Below are positions 1 to 11,250 of a stretch of DNA of 64,000 bases, piece by piece. The translations under genes were made by a program, and so were the position numbers. The stretch is from Saururus chinensis. Its lineage: Eukaryota > Streptophyta > Magnoliopsida > Piperales > Saururaceae. Positions within the stretch are counted from its first letter, which is position 1. Each line of letters begins with the position of its first letter. The DNA lies in assembly GCA_035235625.1 (NCBI GenBank), contig CP141141.1, positions 124,001 through 188,000 of the forward strand. The letters run 5' to 3'. Below the pieces are notes generated by a model. That model was not told where the DNA came from and did not search any database. It was given only the letters and a program-made list of their open reading frames with translations.

Positions 1-1260
1 AGACCAACTGGATCATGCACGAGTACCGCCTCACTCAGCCTCCCACCGCCAGGCCCATCATCAGCTCGTACAAGGACTCTTCTTCCTCCTCATCCATGCG
101 GGTAAAAATTAAACATGCCATTTTCCTGCTCTCTTCCCTCCTATATATTCGACAATATTATATGATGAATTAATCTATATCTATATATTGAACGAGAGAT
201 AATAGATAGACCTTGTTGCTCGGCGGCCTGCTCTCATATATCACTTTTATTACCTACTTATGACGTGTGGATTCTAATATCTGAAGGACTTTTCTTGCTT
301 GACCCGTTTTCATGACCGGCAATAATAAAAAGATACCAAAGCACCTTTCAGTGGTGAGAGAGAAACTTAGAAATTATATCCAACACCCCCCCCCCCTCTG
401 GTAAAAAAACATATTTCATATCTAATACTGCTGCATTAAAGGAGAAAAGTTGCTTTCCAAATTTCAACGGATGAGGTTGTGCATAAGTAACAGAGGCATA
501 GTATTGCCTCGATCTGCTTAATTACATATCGATCACTAGAATATAACATGGGAGGAGACTTACAATTACAGGGTATCGATCCATGCATGGCCACGTAAAT
601 ATACTATAGCTACGTGCAATATATATCTACTGCTATATTTGATTTTAATCTACGTTCTTTACTTCTTTTTGTTCTTTCTTTCTATTACTATTTATGAGTC
701 TATGACTTCTTCAGTTGGACGACTGGGTTCTCTGCCGGATATACAGGAAGAGCAGTCCTCTCCCACCCACACCATCTGATGACGAGGATGTTGCGAGCTT
801 CACCAGCCAGAGTGGCCCTCCAGTCATCCAAAATTCTTCTTCCTTCTCCGACCTTCTGGCAGCAGCAGACTACTCACTGCTCACTCGTCTATTATCTGAT
901 CACCCTTCCGATTCGACCGGTTCAGAAGTGCAACTCATGTCTTCTGCTTTTCCAAGTTATGTTCATGCGGATCCATCCCCTGCCGTCATCACCAGCAGCG
1001 CTGCTTATTCTGCTGCTGCTCTTCAACAAGTGGAGAAGCTTTCTCATAGCCAGCAAGGAGAGTCGTCGTCCCCACAGGTTCTACAGTTGCAAAACCAGTT
1101 CAAGCGCGAGAGGTCAAGTGGCAATGACGATAATTTCCTTCCGCAGTCGTCCAAGAAGCTAAACCATTTTTGCACTTTGACCAGCTTCAGCAACTCTTCC
1201 CCCGACCAGCCAGTCTTCAATCAGCACCTACTCCTCAGTTCCCACTTACAGTTTCAGTAA
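1..1260 (+). CDS. NAC-domain transcription factor, 3' part (two exons; 5' end outside window)
   Basis: Two coding exons of a plant NAC transcription factor, a nuclear DNA-binding protein. The first visible exon (codons from base 3 to 101) encodes NAC subdomain D, with TNWIMHEYRL. It ends in a GT donor at 102. The second starts at 715 after a TTTATGAG...CTTCAG acceptor and opens with subdomain E, LDDWVLCRIYRK, then runs to a TAA at 1258-1260. The join is phase 0 and restores the NAC order WIMHEYRL...DDWVLCRIYRK. The intron is 102-714. The remaining 169 or so residues form a low-complexity, Ser/Gln-rich activation-type tail containing SFSDLLAAADYSLLTRLL, like the DYSxLxxLL patch in tails of NAP/NAC2-type NACs. 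The N-terminal subdomains A-C lie upstream of the window. Subfamily is not certain. No break is seen in the part present. Confidence 0.93.
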
Positions 1261-1295
1261 AAACGTTCATCAAAGAAGCTAATAAATACAGGAAG

Positions 1296-1545
1296 ATGAG
1301 AGGCGTATACATTTAGGAAGATGATTACAGGCGTGAACGGAACGTTCTTTTCTTTTGTACATTTAAAAAAAATGCTACACATTTTAGTTGTATACCATAA
1401 TATAGCAGATGACTACAGACCTGATGAAAATTCATGTACACCATAATATAAGTTATTTCAAGAAGAAGATGTAAAAATAGTGTTGAACGCATTGATTTGG
1501 TTTGTTTAATTTGTAGATGGATACATATTTATCTAGACTTCAAGA
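1296..1545 (+). repeat. NAC 3' flank/UTR block, copy 1 of a diverged duplication
   Basis: This stretch begins 36 bases after the NAC stop and is probably 3' UTR or near-downstream DNA. It aligns collinearly, at perhaps two thirds identity by eye, with 2555-2800. Shared landmarks in order are AAGATGATTACAGGC, GAACG(T/C)TCTT, CTGATGAAAA, TTTCAAGAAGA, TTGAA(C)GCAT and TTGTAGAT. No coding sequence separates the copies. Confidence 0.6.
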
Positions 1546-2554
1546 GTCCCATTTATATACGCGCTCGAGCCGACGGTTCGTGATGCACTTGCCACATACT
1601 ATTAACGTTTTTTATATTAAACAATTATTAATATTTAGATAAATTGCACTTAGCCACTATAAATTATGCTAAAAATGCACAAAACACCATGTGTTATGCA
1701 AACCTGTACATAGGTAACCCCATGACTAAAATTTCTTCGACATCATTAAGTTTAAAGACTTCTGAGACAATTTTTGTCGATAATTAATGTAAAAAGTAAG
1801 GTAAGAAATCGAAGACTGAAGCTATAAAGGCATTGAGTTGCAATAAAATGTGATGGAATATTCTTGGTAAACATTAAGAGCACTCTGAACAATTGTGGCA
1901 CTTGAATCATTGTACCCGGGGCGGCTAGAGGCCTAGGCAACATAGGCAATTGCCTAAGGCCCCAACATGAAAAGGCCCCATATGTATATAATATATGTAT
2001 TTGAGAGAAATGACAATAGGGCAAATATAGATGTCACATGGGAGAAAATATTACAACTTTCTTTATTGTCCATCACTTGCATTTTTCATCCCATCATTCT
2101 TATAAATAAAAAGACATAATGAGTGATTATAAAATAATGTCTTTTAACGAATCAATAAGTGGGCATTTTTCTTGCCATAAATTAATATTACTAAATAAAA
2201 AAACTACTATTACTTACCATGTTGGTTACAATTTTATAATTAGAATATACTTACACTTATTAACCAAGCTCAAAGGTCTTGAATGAATTTTATACTGTAT
2301 AGGCACATACAACTCAGTTTTCCAATACAATTATCAACCAAACCTAAAGACCCTAAATTAGCAAACATATTTCATACTACACGTGATAAATGATTGATGC
2401 TCCCTAAACCTTTTTTTTTTGGTAATTCAATTAACTAAACTTGAGTTAAATGATTGTATATACAGGAAAATTCAATTGATTGTAATTCAATTAACCTTTT
2501 TTGTATAAATGATTAGCAAATGTATTTAATACTACGTGATAAATGATTGAAGTT
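1546..2554. other. AT-rich intergenic DNA with one possible transposon terminus
   Basis: No gene is seen. Around 1915-1985 there is an unusual GC-rich patch (GGGGCGGCTAGAGGCC followed by GGCAATTGCCTAAGGCCCC) that looks like one terminus of a hAT-like element. No matching opposite end was found, so it is left as a suspicion. The rest is AT-rich with no recognisable reading frame. Confidence 0.4.
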
Positions 2555-2800
2555 TAGCAAGATGATTACAGGCTTGCAACAGAACGCTCTTATCTTTTAT
2601 ATATACAGGAAAAAAGATGTTTATACACATTTCAGTTTTGGTGAACAGGGTATGGGGCATGCCTGATGAAAAGAAAATAGGCCATTATGAAATATTAAGA
2701 ACTTTCAAGAAGAGAATATAAAATTGAATTGAATGCATAAATCTGGTTCGCTTGTAGTCTTGTAGATAACTGGGTATATATTTAGGAACCCATAGTTTTC
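2555..2800 (+). repeat. NAC 3' flank block, copy 2
   Basis: Second, diverged copy of 1296-1545 in the same orientation and with the same order of landmark words. Weak similarity may continue into the GGTAAATTACATTTAACC stretch after 2800, which resembles GATAAATTGCACTTAGCC near 1640. It lacks any adjacent NAC exon, so it may mark a lost tandem NAC copy or a duplication of the flank only. Confidence 0.55.
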
Positions 2801-3506
2801 TGGGTAAATTACATTTAACCCCTACAAGGCTACAACACCACATTCTTTTTTTCTTCCTGGATGGCGATGCAGTAGCATTGGCATATCTATCACGCTACGC
2901 ATCAACAACATTTGTTTGGGGTACGATAGCACACATAACAATTGCTATGATATTTGCAACGGGTGTTGCGATGCTACGCCATCACAAACCCTATCGCTCA
3001 ATTAGATGTGGCAACGGGCCATGCTGGCTTGACATGGGCTTTTTCTGTTCTATGCCAAACCCGTTGGGTTTGGGTTGTATTAGGCCAGCCCAGTTCGTAC
3101 CTTCAAAGAAGAAGCCCGTGGGGTCTGCTGATTTAAAAAAATAATTAGAATATATATAATTAATTTATAATTTTTAAAATCTTGATGTAAAAATAGTATT
3201 ATTATAGTATGAGTAAATCCCAACTAGGTTGATACTACTCACCTATCTATCATTTGTAATTTAACATTCACATACCCATAAGATAAAAAAAACTATATTT
3301 AAACTATCTAAAAAATTATAAATTCATTAAAATCTTCTTCTAACTTCTCTGAAAGAGCAAAAATGACTCGAAAATGAGAGTGGGGAGGAGAAGGAAATGG
3401 AGGAGACAATGGGAGGGGGGTGCCTAGTCAAGGCCGGCTATTTGAGGGACTAGGATGCAAAGCGCAATTAGTTTAACATGGGCTCGGGCTTGTTCGTGAT
3501 CAAGTC
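2801..3506. other. Intergenic DNA with inverted repeat near 2860-2990
   Basis: No gene is supported. GATGGCGATGCAGTAGCAT near 2860 is matched in inverted orientation by GTTGCGATGCTACGCCATC near 2964. Such GC-rich subterminal inverted words are typical of CACTA-like DNA transposons, but no clear terminus was identified. The last 5 bases (3502-3506, AAGTC) are the left target duplication of LTR A. Confidence 0.4.
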
Positions 3507-5099
3507 TGTAATGTCCCTGATTTTTCGACGATTTTTTGAGATTTTTTGCTATTTTTCTGGTGATTTTTGGCGGAAAAAAGTGATGCTTTGGCGTATTTAT
3601 ATTTATGTATTTCCCCCCATATTTATACCCGTAGAGACGAGTGTAGGGCTTAGTCGCAGGCCGCGGGCCTCGCTATGCGCTTACGGCGCGAGTTTTGGAG
3701 GTACAACGCATAACCAGGAGGTGAACGCGTATTGGGGACATTGATGTAAAAATAAAAAAGATTAATTATAAGATATTGAATCATCCATCGGATTCCACAA
3801 AACCGACATCCAGTAAAATTTTCACGTCCAGAGAGATGGAGTGAAAACCCGAGGGTGATTCTAGTCGCTCCATTCTCCCTCCTCCGTCGTCGGATTTCGT
3901 TGATTCTTGTCGGGATCCTCCTTACCTCATCGCCACCAGTCCGTAGGTACCGGCTATGACCGCTGCCATGGCCTCTTCGCTCCTCCATGAGGTACTGAAC
4001 CTTTTTTCTGGTTTTCTCCTTCAAATCCCGTTTTTGAGCTATGGGGGTGCGATTTTGACGTCATTTATGGCCGCCCTCAACTAGACTTATGTTTGTTTGG
4101 CCGCTAGGAACCCATAGGCGCTGGCTAGAGCCGCTGCCGTGCTTTCTTCGCTCCGCTGTGAGCTACTGATCTTTTGGTCGAGTTTTTGTTACTATTTACA
4201 TCTCACTGTCCGCGGGATTTTTTTGGATGCTAGTGTGTTTCCGGTAGTCGTCCGACCACCGGATGGACTCCGTCCAGCCTACTTCGACCCAGTGTCGGTA
4301 GGGGGTTGTCGTTTCCGACCCCGCCTCGCCCCTATTGCCTTGCTCCGCCCGATTAGATGCTTTGTGTGCGTCTCGGGTCGTTGGCATCGGCGAGCCGTGG
4401 GCCATTTGGCCATCGTGGGCTCTGCCCCGGCTCGACGACAGTGAGGGCCAGCCCCACTTGGCCAATTACACCTCTGCCCAGAATGGGCCGCTTGCCATTG
4501 CCCTATACCGGGCGAGATGCACAGTCGCCCGCACCAGGGTGTTGGTTGTGGGTGGCGATCGGCGATGTCGCTACTTCTAATGGCCACCATGTCTTGGCCT
4601 TAGCTCGACTGCCCTTAGGTGGGCCTTAGGCCGCCACCGTCCAACCCATCTCCCCCTATCGTGGCACTGTTTGGCTGCGTGTGCATGTGGCCACGCGTGC
4701 ATTTTTGGGTTTAGGCGCCGTATTTGTGGCGCCTGACCGTCGGTTGGCTCTGCCACCGAATGGAGTTGACATTAGACCCCTCCACTACCTCTCCTCTGTC
4801 CTTCAGCGTCGCCCCATGCCCTCCGCCCTTATGTGGGCGCTTGTGATGCGAAATCACCACTGTTGGGAGCTGTCCACGACCGATTTCAACGTCTTGCGGC
4901 CGGCTGAGTACTTCTCAGCCACCGGCCAACCTTTAGTGAGTACACCCTCGACATCTGGTCACACCGCCATTCTTGTTGGCTTGACTTTTCTCCCGGCCTC
5001 CCTAGTGTGCCACCGTGGATCGCGGGTTTTTCCGCATTGATTTCTAACACCTTGTTTGGCCGTGATTACTTCCGGCTTCTTAAAATCCTCGGGAAAGCA

Positions 5100-6830
5100 T
5101 GTAACGACCCTGAATTTCCAATACGTTTTCTAATAAGTTAATTTTGGAGTTGGTAGCATTCTTTTAATTAGTTAAAGTTTGTTACATTTTTAATCTTCAT
5201 GAGATTATGGTAGAGTGCAGAAAGACGAGTGTAACGGCTTTCGAAGCACTCGATTCGGACACCGGGGCCAAAAGATATGGCCTCGGGAAATGTGCCATAT
5301 GGACGGGACCCACATTGAAGTACGGGATAACCTACCCATGTAGGGTGTAGTTTGTTAGGGCTCATCAATACGAGCCCAATGGTGTCTAGGACGTGAGAAT
5401 CGGAGTCCGGGAGATAAAGATACACGCGTTTAAAGTTTTCGGATTTTTTAAAAAAGAAAAATATTATAAAAAGGAAGGCTAACGCAAGCTGACGCACGCG
5501 GCTGGTGTCAGCCGCGTTGACCTGGGCCTGCGGGACCGCGGGCCGGGCGCGCGATGCGAGAGGGCCCGTGTGGCGGGTCCGCATCACGCGGGGCCGGGCC
5601 CGCGACGACGCGCGCCACGATCACGACTCGCGGCGCCGCACGTCGTCGCGCCGATCGGCGCAACGGAGCCCGGGCGGCATGGGAAGCGCACGTGTGATGT
5701 GAGTCGCGCATGTGTTGCATCGGCATGACGCGCGACGTGGCACGCAGGGGCCCCACATGCGCGCGCGCCTATAAATAGTGCACCCGAACCATTTTTTTTC
5801 TCTGGTTTCCAGTTTTCCACTTCTAAACCCGTTTTCCTCCGTTCTTAACCGTTTTAAGTCCGAATCGAGTGATTCAAAAGGCGTTTCCTACTGAATCGAA
5901 TGTTCCGGATGCTGTGGTGTGGTCGGTTTCTTTATTTGGTGCTTTCACAGTTACAAATTTGTAACCAAGGATTAAGGTAGGGGACCTTAAACTCTAATCG
6001 TGTGCTTAGTATAACTTCTTTACGCATGATTAAACGTATGTGACTGATTTATAGAAGAATGCTATGTATTGAACTGTTTTAACATGAATGATGCTATGTT
6101 TGATTGATGTGATGATTAATTCATGGGCTTAAGAACCTGGAATAATCATAGTGTGATGATGCCCGCCGAGAAAAATAAATCGGCAAGTGGCGCGCACAGG
6201 GTAGAGCATCGTGGGAAAGCTCTGTCCCTAAGTGGCCCTCGTTTGCCCCATGAGCGCCGAGGGTAGGCCGTAGGGTGTCGCAGCTTGTGGATTTATTTTC
6301 ATTTGGAATCGTTATGTTTTTCGCATAATTTATCGTGATAAAGATTTACAAAAGAAAATGTTGTAGGGTTTTCAAAGAGATTTCTGCTTAGCATCTCTGT
6401 TAGATTTTAAATCAACCTGTTGAGTATTTTAAAATACTCACCCACCCCCAGATTCTCCAGGTAATGCAGCGAGGGCGGAAGTGAAGAAAGAATAGTCTCT
6501 CAGATATTTTATCTGCACTCTATTTCTGGAAAATATGTAATATTTATATGACTACAGTTTAAGGGCATGATGTGCCCGAAGACTTGTAAGGCTTGTAAAC
6601 TATAAACTCTACGAACCTAAGTCTATGGCTTTTGTAAAAGTTTCTTTTAATGCGTATGTATAATATTTTGCTGTGCTATAACTCTGTCGTATGCCTATGA
6701 TTATTATAAAGCATATGCGACTGTGATCCGCATTGACGGCCGTCATGTTTGGATGCACGTGTGATGACCGAGCGTGTCAAACATTTATGACGACTATAAT
6801 TATATATATCAAAAAAGGGGTGGCCGCCAC
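5100..6830 (+). mobile_element. Solo LTR 'A2' nested in LTR A
   Basis: Starts TGTAACGACCCTG at 5100. The left edge is clear because LTR B runs through this point without it: A matches B up to about 5095 and resumes at CTCTCTCCACTTGG near 6839. The right edge is therefore 6830 within a few bases, at GGCCGCCACA. The target duplication is poor. Inside are a TATA box (CTATAAATAG, 5769-5778), a CpG-dense block at about 5480-5770, and a downstream TTTTAAAATACTCACCCACCCC motif, the usual layout of a Gypsy-type LTR. About 1.7 kb long; no internal region remains. Confidence 0.7.
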
Positions 6831-7149
6831 ACAACAGCTCTCTCCACTTGGCAAAGCTTTTGACCGCCAACTCTGCCGCCAATGCTGCCATCGTCGTGTG
6901 CTCGCCATCAAACATCATGATTACAAGGTAGGGGAGCTTTGAACTCGTAATTTCATGATAGTATGCTTGAATGAGTAGTAGCATGCTAGGATTGCACGAT
7001 GTGGTTATAAGCATGATTATATGGTATGTTTATATACATATGGCATGCACATGAGCTGTAAGTGCGGTTGATGTATGTGTAATACGTGTGCTAAGTATGA
7101 TTGATATGTATGAGATGTATGCATGTTTTATGGATGTGGATTATGTATG

Positions 7150-7515
7150 CGCTAGCGATGGCTAGCGAATATGTTAGTATGCTACGTATGTGTTATGCAT
7201 GTGCTAGTGATGGCTAGCGTGAATGTTTGAAGTATGCATGGATTATGCATGTGCTAGTGATGGCTAGTGTGCATGTTTGAAGTATGTATGAATGTGTGTG
7301 CATGTGCTAGTGATGGCTAGCATGTACGTTTGTAAGCTACATATGTGTATGTTGATTGAGTATGTGCTAGTAATGGCTAGCGTGTTTGTTGGCAAGCTTC
7401 GTATGTTGTTTGAGTTTGTGCTAGTGATGGCTAGCGAGTTTGTGGGTATGTTGCATGTATGGATGCATATGTATGCGCTAGTGATGGCTAGCGAGTATGA
7501 TAGTAAGCTATGTAT
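7150..7515 (+). repeat. Tandem repeat in LTR A, unit about 50-60 bp (GCTAGTGATGGCTAGC), about 7 copies
   Basis: The word GTGCTAGTGATGGCTAGCG recurs about seven times between 7157 and 7490, spaced roughly 46-58 bp. LTR B has only about two equivalents, near 30310 and 30370. Each unit contains a short palindrome built on CTAGC. Confidence 0.85.
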
Positions 7516-7969
7516 GAAAGTACGTGTATGTTATACGTATGTGTGATAGACATACGTATGTATGATGGCTATTGTGTGATAGTAAGCTTCATTTGATGAT
7601 GTTAGTGTAAGATGATTTGGCCATAAGGGGATGGTGGAGTATGTAAGACTGTAAGATTTTGTTGTACGGTGAGTTTTGTTGTGATATGGACGGGTTAAGC
7701 GAAGTCTGGTGACCTGACGAACTGGGTTTCGGATCGGGCTCAACTTCGGTTTGATCAGTAGAGCACGGTATGTTTGAGTGCTTGTGTGGCATAATTGTAC
7801 TGCATAATTTACTAAATTCAATTTGAATTATAAGCACAACTAATGATAGCGTTGTGAGTTTGAGACTTGAGGGTTCGACGGATTAAGTTTCATGTTTGAG
7901 CTAGCTGATAATGAGTCGTCTGAGCATTTCTCATGTCTTGCCATGGTGTTTATCCTGCGGGATGTTGTC

Positions 7970-8160
7970 TGTGTGCTGTATAGAGCACCAGACGTCTGTT
8001 ACTCTGTTGAGAGCGATGTATGTTTTTGATTTGGTCTGTGTGTTGTATAAGCCAGATGTTTGATGCTTTGTTGAGAGCGATGTTTGCTTTCGATTTGGTT
8101 TGTGTGCTATATTAAGCCTAGACGTATGATGTTCTATTGAGAGTGCTGCATGATTTCCGC
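7970..8160 (+). repeat. Tandem repeat in LTR A, unit about 65 bp, about 3 copies
   Basis: Three imperfect units carry TTGAGAG(C/T)G(A/C)TG followed by GATTTGGT(C/T)TGTGTG. The equivalent region of LTR B (about 29470-29590, other strand) holds about two units. Confidence 0.7.
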
Positions 8161-8224
8161 CCAAGAGTGGCACTGTATGTTTTTGCCCAAGTGGCATTGT
8201 ATGATTCTGCCCAAGAGTGGCATT

Positions 8225-8504
8225 GGCACTATAAGACCCATTATGGTGGGCAATTCTATGGCACTATAAGACCCATTATGGTGGGCAATTCTTTGGCACT
8301 ATAAGACCCATTATGGCGGGCAATTCTATGGCGCTATAAGACCCATTATGGTGGGCAATTCTATGGCACTATAAGACCCATTATGGTGGCCAATTCTTTG
8401 GCACTATAAGACCCATTATGGTGGGCAATTCTATGGCACTATAAGACCCATTATGGTGGCCAATTCTATGGCACTATAAGACCCATTATGGTGGGCAACT
8501 GTAT
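8225..8504 (+). repeat. 35-bp tandem array in LTR A, 8 copies
   Basis: Eight head-to-tail units of 35 bp, each beginning GGCACTATAAGACCCATTAT. Units differ at only a few positions: the third has GCGGG, the fourth GGCGCT, the fifth and seventh GGCC, and the second and fifth end TTT. LTR B has about one unit at the equivalent place (near 29285-29320), so this array expanded after the two copies separated, or contracted in B. Confidence 0.93.
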
Positions 8505-8734
8505 GACCCCTTATGTGTGGGTGTTTATGTTTCCGCGATCAGGTAAGTAGTATCATGGACCTGCTCTTACCTGTTTGATCTTGTGCCCCATGAGCACTGG
8601 TGTGCCTTACCTTCTGAAAAGTCCATGGCATCTAGTCACTCCCCGGAGGTTAAGGTGATGCCCTTGTGGCACTCTTTTCCATCTCGACGCTAGAGCTTAT
8701 TAGTTGTAATGAGCTTCAGCGGTCGATAGTATGT

Positions 8735-9010
8735 GTACGTCTGTGAGTATGAGCACGACTGTAAGAGTATGAGTATGAGCACGACTATAAGATTATGAGT
8801 ATGAGTAAGACTGTAAGAGTGTGATTCTGAACAAGACTATAAGCGTATGCTTCTGAGTAAGATGTGCGAGTAAGGTCGCACGAGTAAGTGTAAGATGTAC
8901 GAGTAAGGTCGTACGAGTAAGTATATGATTGTACAAGTAAGGTCGTACAAGTGTGTGTAAGTTGTATGAGTATGCGTACGATGGTATGAGTATGTTTGTA
9001 AGACCCTGGA
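8735..9010 (+). repeat. Degenerate short tandem repeat (GAGTATGAGCACGACTGTAA-like)
   Basis: Repeats of GAGTATGAG, GTAAGA and GTACGAGTAAGGTC form a degenerate array. LTR B has the same kind of array at about 28780-29030 on the other strand. Open frames here are by-products of the short period. Confidence 0.75.
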
Positions 9011-9855
9011 TAAGGGTGTTTGTGTAAGTTTTGTTTGATGGTATGACTTTGGCACGATGGTGCATTTGGTATGTTTTTGGCAAGATGGTGCATTTGGTAT
9101 GATTTTGGCACGATAGTGCATTTGGTATGACTATATGCAATGAGCATGATATTTATATGCTTGAGTGCTTCATGTTTGAATTGCATGAATGCATCTATGT
9201 ATGGATTTACTGAGTTCACTGTTTAGAACTCCCCTACTGGGTATTTTCCTACTGAGTATGAAAATACTCATTACCCTATTTTTTAGCCCCGTTGTTCGGG
9301 AGGCATTTGCAGGTTTGTGACGGAGAGCTCCTAGAGATGGATGCTCATTTCAGCGGTGGATTGATTCCCGTTGACTCAGGTATATGCTTGACTCACTGCG
9401 AGTTTATTTGTGTCACGATCTGATGTATTGGGTGAGATGAACATTAAGATGTTTATTCCTTCTGGACTTTAGTTTGGATTAGACTGTGGACTGTTATGGG
9501 ACTTGCACTCAGGGATGCCTGGGAGGGATTTGTATTTAAAGTCTATGATCATAGCAATTTATTCGCACGGTTGTTATCGAGTAGCGCCTGAGGATATTTT
9601 CTTTGGCCGTACGATGGTTAATCGAATGAGTAAAACTTTGGATGAGAAAAATGGATGTTTTATGTTTTAAATTATAAAACTGTTTTATCAGGTTTCGTAT
9701 TCGTCATTTTCTCCGATTTATAGCAGTTATATTGCAAAAAATTTTCGTGAATTTTGAGGAAAATGTATGAAAAATCTCGGGCGTTACAAGGTCGGTCATG
9801 CCACCTCTATCCTCAATGGCATTGCAACCTATCCTGCTAATGGCATCATAATTTC

Positions 9856-10010
9856 ACTACAAAACGGGTGGGCTTCAGCGGCCAAACTTTAGCGGCAGCC
9901 CAAGAAATTAAACCACCACCAAAAGTATGTAATTAGCAGGGGCTTGGAATCACCCATGCGAAAGTCATTTAAGCACCCCTGCTAAAGTCATTTAAGCCAT
10001 GAGTGTGCAG
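9856..10010 (+). mobile_element. CACTA-like terminus fragment
   Basis: CACTACAAAACGGG at about 9851-9868 followed by GGCTTCAGCGGCC and TTTAGCGGC looks like a CACTA (En/Spm) terminal inverted repeat with subterminal AGCGGC words. TTAGCAGGGGCTT and AAGCACCCCTGCTAA form a nearby inverted pair. No matching opposite terminus was found in the window, so the element's extent is unknown. It lies just outside LTR A and 0.65 kb upstream of a CDK gene fragment. Confidence 0.5.
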
Positions 10011-10655
10011 GATGCATCATCAAAGCTGCCGGTAGAAGAAGAAGGAGCACAAGAGTCCCCAATTCTTCCCACGCGCATACAGTGGTAACGAAAAGCCGCT
10101 AACATCGCTCCCAGTTGCAAATTGGAAAACACCTCATACTTTTGGCGGCCATGATCGAGTGCAGGCGGGATTAATTAAGCCCTAATTCTTTCCGTGCACA
10201 AGAGATTGATTTCGCAACATGTGGAGATTGACAATCAAAAGGAAGGGTATGTTTTGAGGGTCATTCGGTTGATCAACATCTGAGGCAGGGATCAATTGTC
10301 AACCTTCTGGCGAAGGGGAGTGATCAACATCCATACACGAAGATCAATTTTGCCATTCTATTTCTCACTAGTAAGTTGATCAACATACTGTAAAGAATAT
10401 GTTTTATCATTCTGTTTCTCACTAGTGGGTACTATTCAATTTTTTTCCCAAGAACATTACTCTGAATAGTTTTAGTTTTTTTCTTTCTTTTATACATATC
10501 AAACTGTTTTAACAACTTTCAATTTAAAGCTTTGGAAGAAGAATTTGTTTGTATTGGATTTATGATTTGTTGCTTATTCAACCTCCTTTATTCTAAAATA
10601 TCCTCCTTAATTCTCTGTTTCCTTTGGAACTCTACTAAATATCCTCCTTTATTCT

Positions 10656-11250
10656 GATAATTTTGATCCTGAAAGTGTAAAATTTATGGCATGAGAGATT
10701 CAGATTCTTCGCCGACTTAATCATCTAAATGTTGTGAAGTTGGAAGGTCTGATTACATCCAAGCAATCTTGCAGCATATAACTCGTATTTGAATACATGG
10801 AACACAATCTTGCTAGGCTATCTTCATATCCCGACATCAAGTTTAGTGAGTCACAGGTTTGTTGATATGTCGGATTTTGAGTTCTACTTCGAAATTAATA
10901 AAAAGCTAGATGTCTTAGTAAAAAGGTATTTCCACCTATTGCAAGAAAGACATTTTATTTATCTCTTGACCTGTTCTCAAGTGATGAGATTTGGGATCAA
11001 TGGCAGCTTTAGGTGAAGGATCTGTAGGCTGTGTTTTTTGTGCATTTCCATAGGCTTTAGTTTTCTTTGTAAATATTTATTGGGTGCCTCAAGATAAAAA
11101 TTCTCTGTTTTCTCAATTTTTGATGTTGTACAGATAAAGTGCAATATGTAGCAGTTACTATTGGGTATGGATCATTGCCATTCTCGCGGCATCATGCACC
11201 ATGACATAAAATGCTCTAATCTCCTTGTAAACAATGGAATTTTGAAAATA
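10656..11250 (+). pseudogene. Cyclin-dependent-kinase-related protein kinase fragment (two exons)
   Basis: Two exons of a plant CRK/CDKC-type Ser/Thr kinase. Exon 1 (about 10656-10856) reads DNFDPESVKFMA, a stop, EIQILRRLNHLNVVKLEGL, then another stop before LVFEYMEHNLARLSSYPD and ends with SESQ at a GT donor. Exon 2 (11134-11250), after a TACAG acceptor, carries a stop after KCNM, then QLLLGMDHCHSRGIMHHDIK and SNLLVNNGILKI. The catalytic HRD motif is altered to HHD. The family's following ADFGLA exon and the glycine-rich loop exon are absent. Retained intron and splice sites show a DNA-level copy rather than a retrocopy. It is a broken fragment with at least three in-frame stops. Confidence 0.85.

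Larger units (their letters stand above)
3507..9788 (+). mobile_element. Solo LTR 'A', long Ty3/Gypsy-type LTR, carrying a nested solo LTR
   Basis: Begins TGTAATGTCCCTGA at 3507 and ends GCGTTACA at 9788. It is flanked by AAGTC (3502-3506) and AGGTC (9789-9793), a 5-bp target duplication with one mismatch. It matches LTR B (28055-32916, opposite strand) along most of its length, including a shared TGATGCTT(T/C)GGCGTA word near the start, the GGTAGGGGAGCTTTGAACTC region, and a GAGTATGAAAATACTCAT motif typical of long Ty3/Gypsy LTRs. Without the nested insert it is about 4.55 kb. No internal coding region or second LTR is present, so it is a solo LTR. It is older than its insert A2. Confidence 0.85.

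Noticed and set aside
5505-5756. Overlapping GC-rich open frames on both strands
   Set aside because: They fall in the CpG-dense promoter part of solo LTR A2 and have no recognisable protein features.
8225-8504. Possible CRISPR array (regular 35-bp repeats)
   Set aside because: The units are head to tail without unique spacers, inside a plant LTR.
10789-11016. 75-codon plus-strand frame
   Set aside because: It overlaps the end of CDK pseudogene exon 1 in a different frame and runs into the intron.
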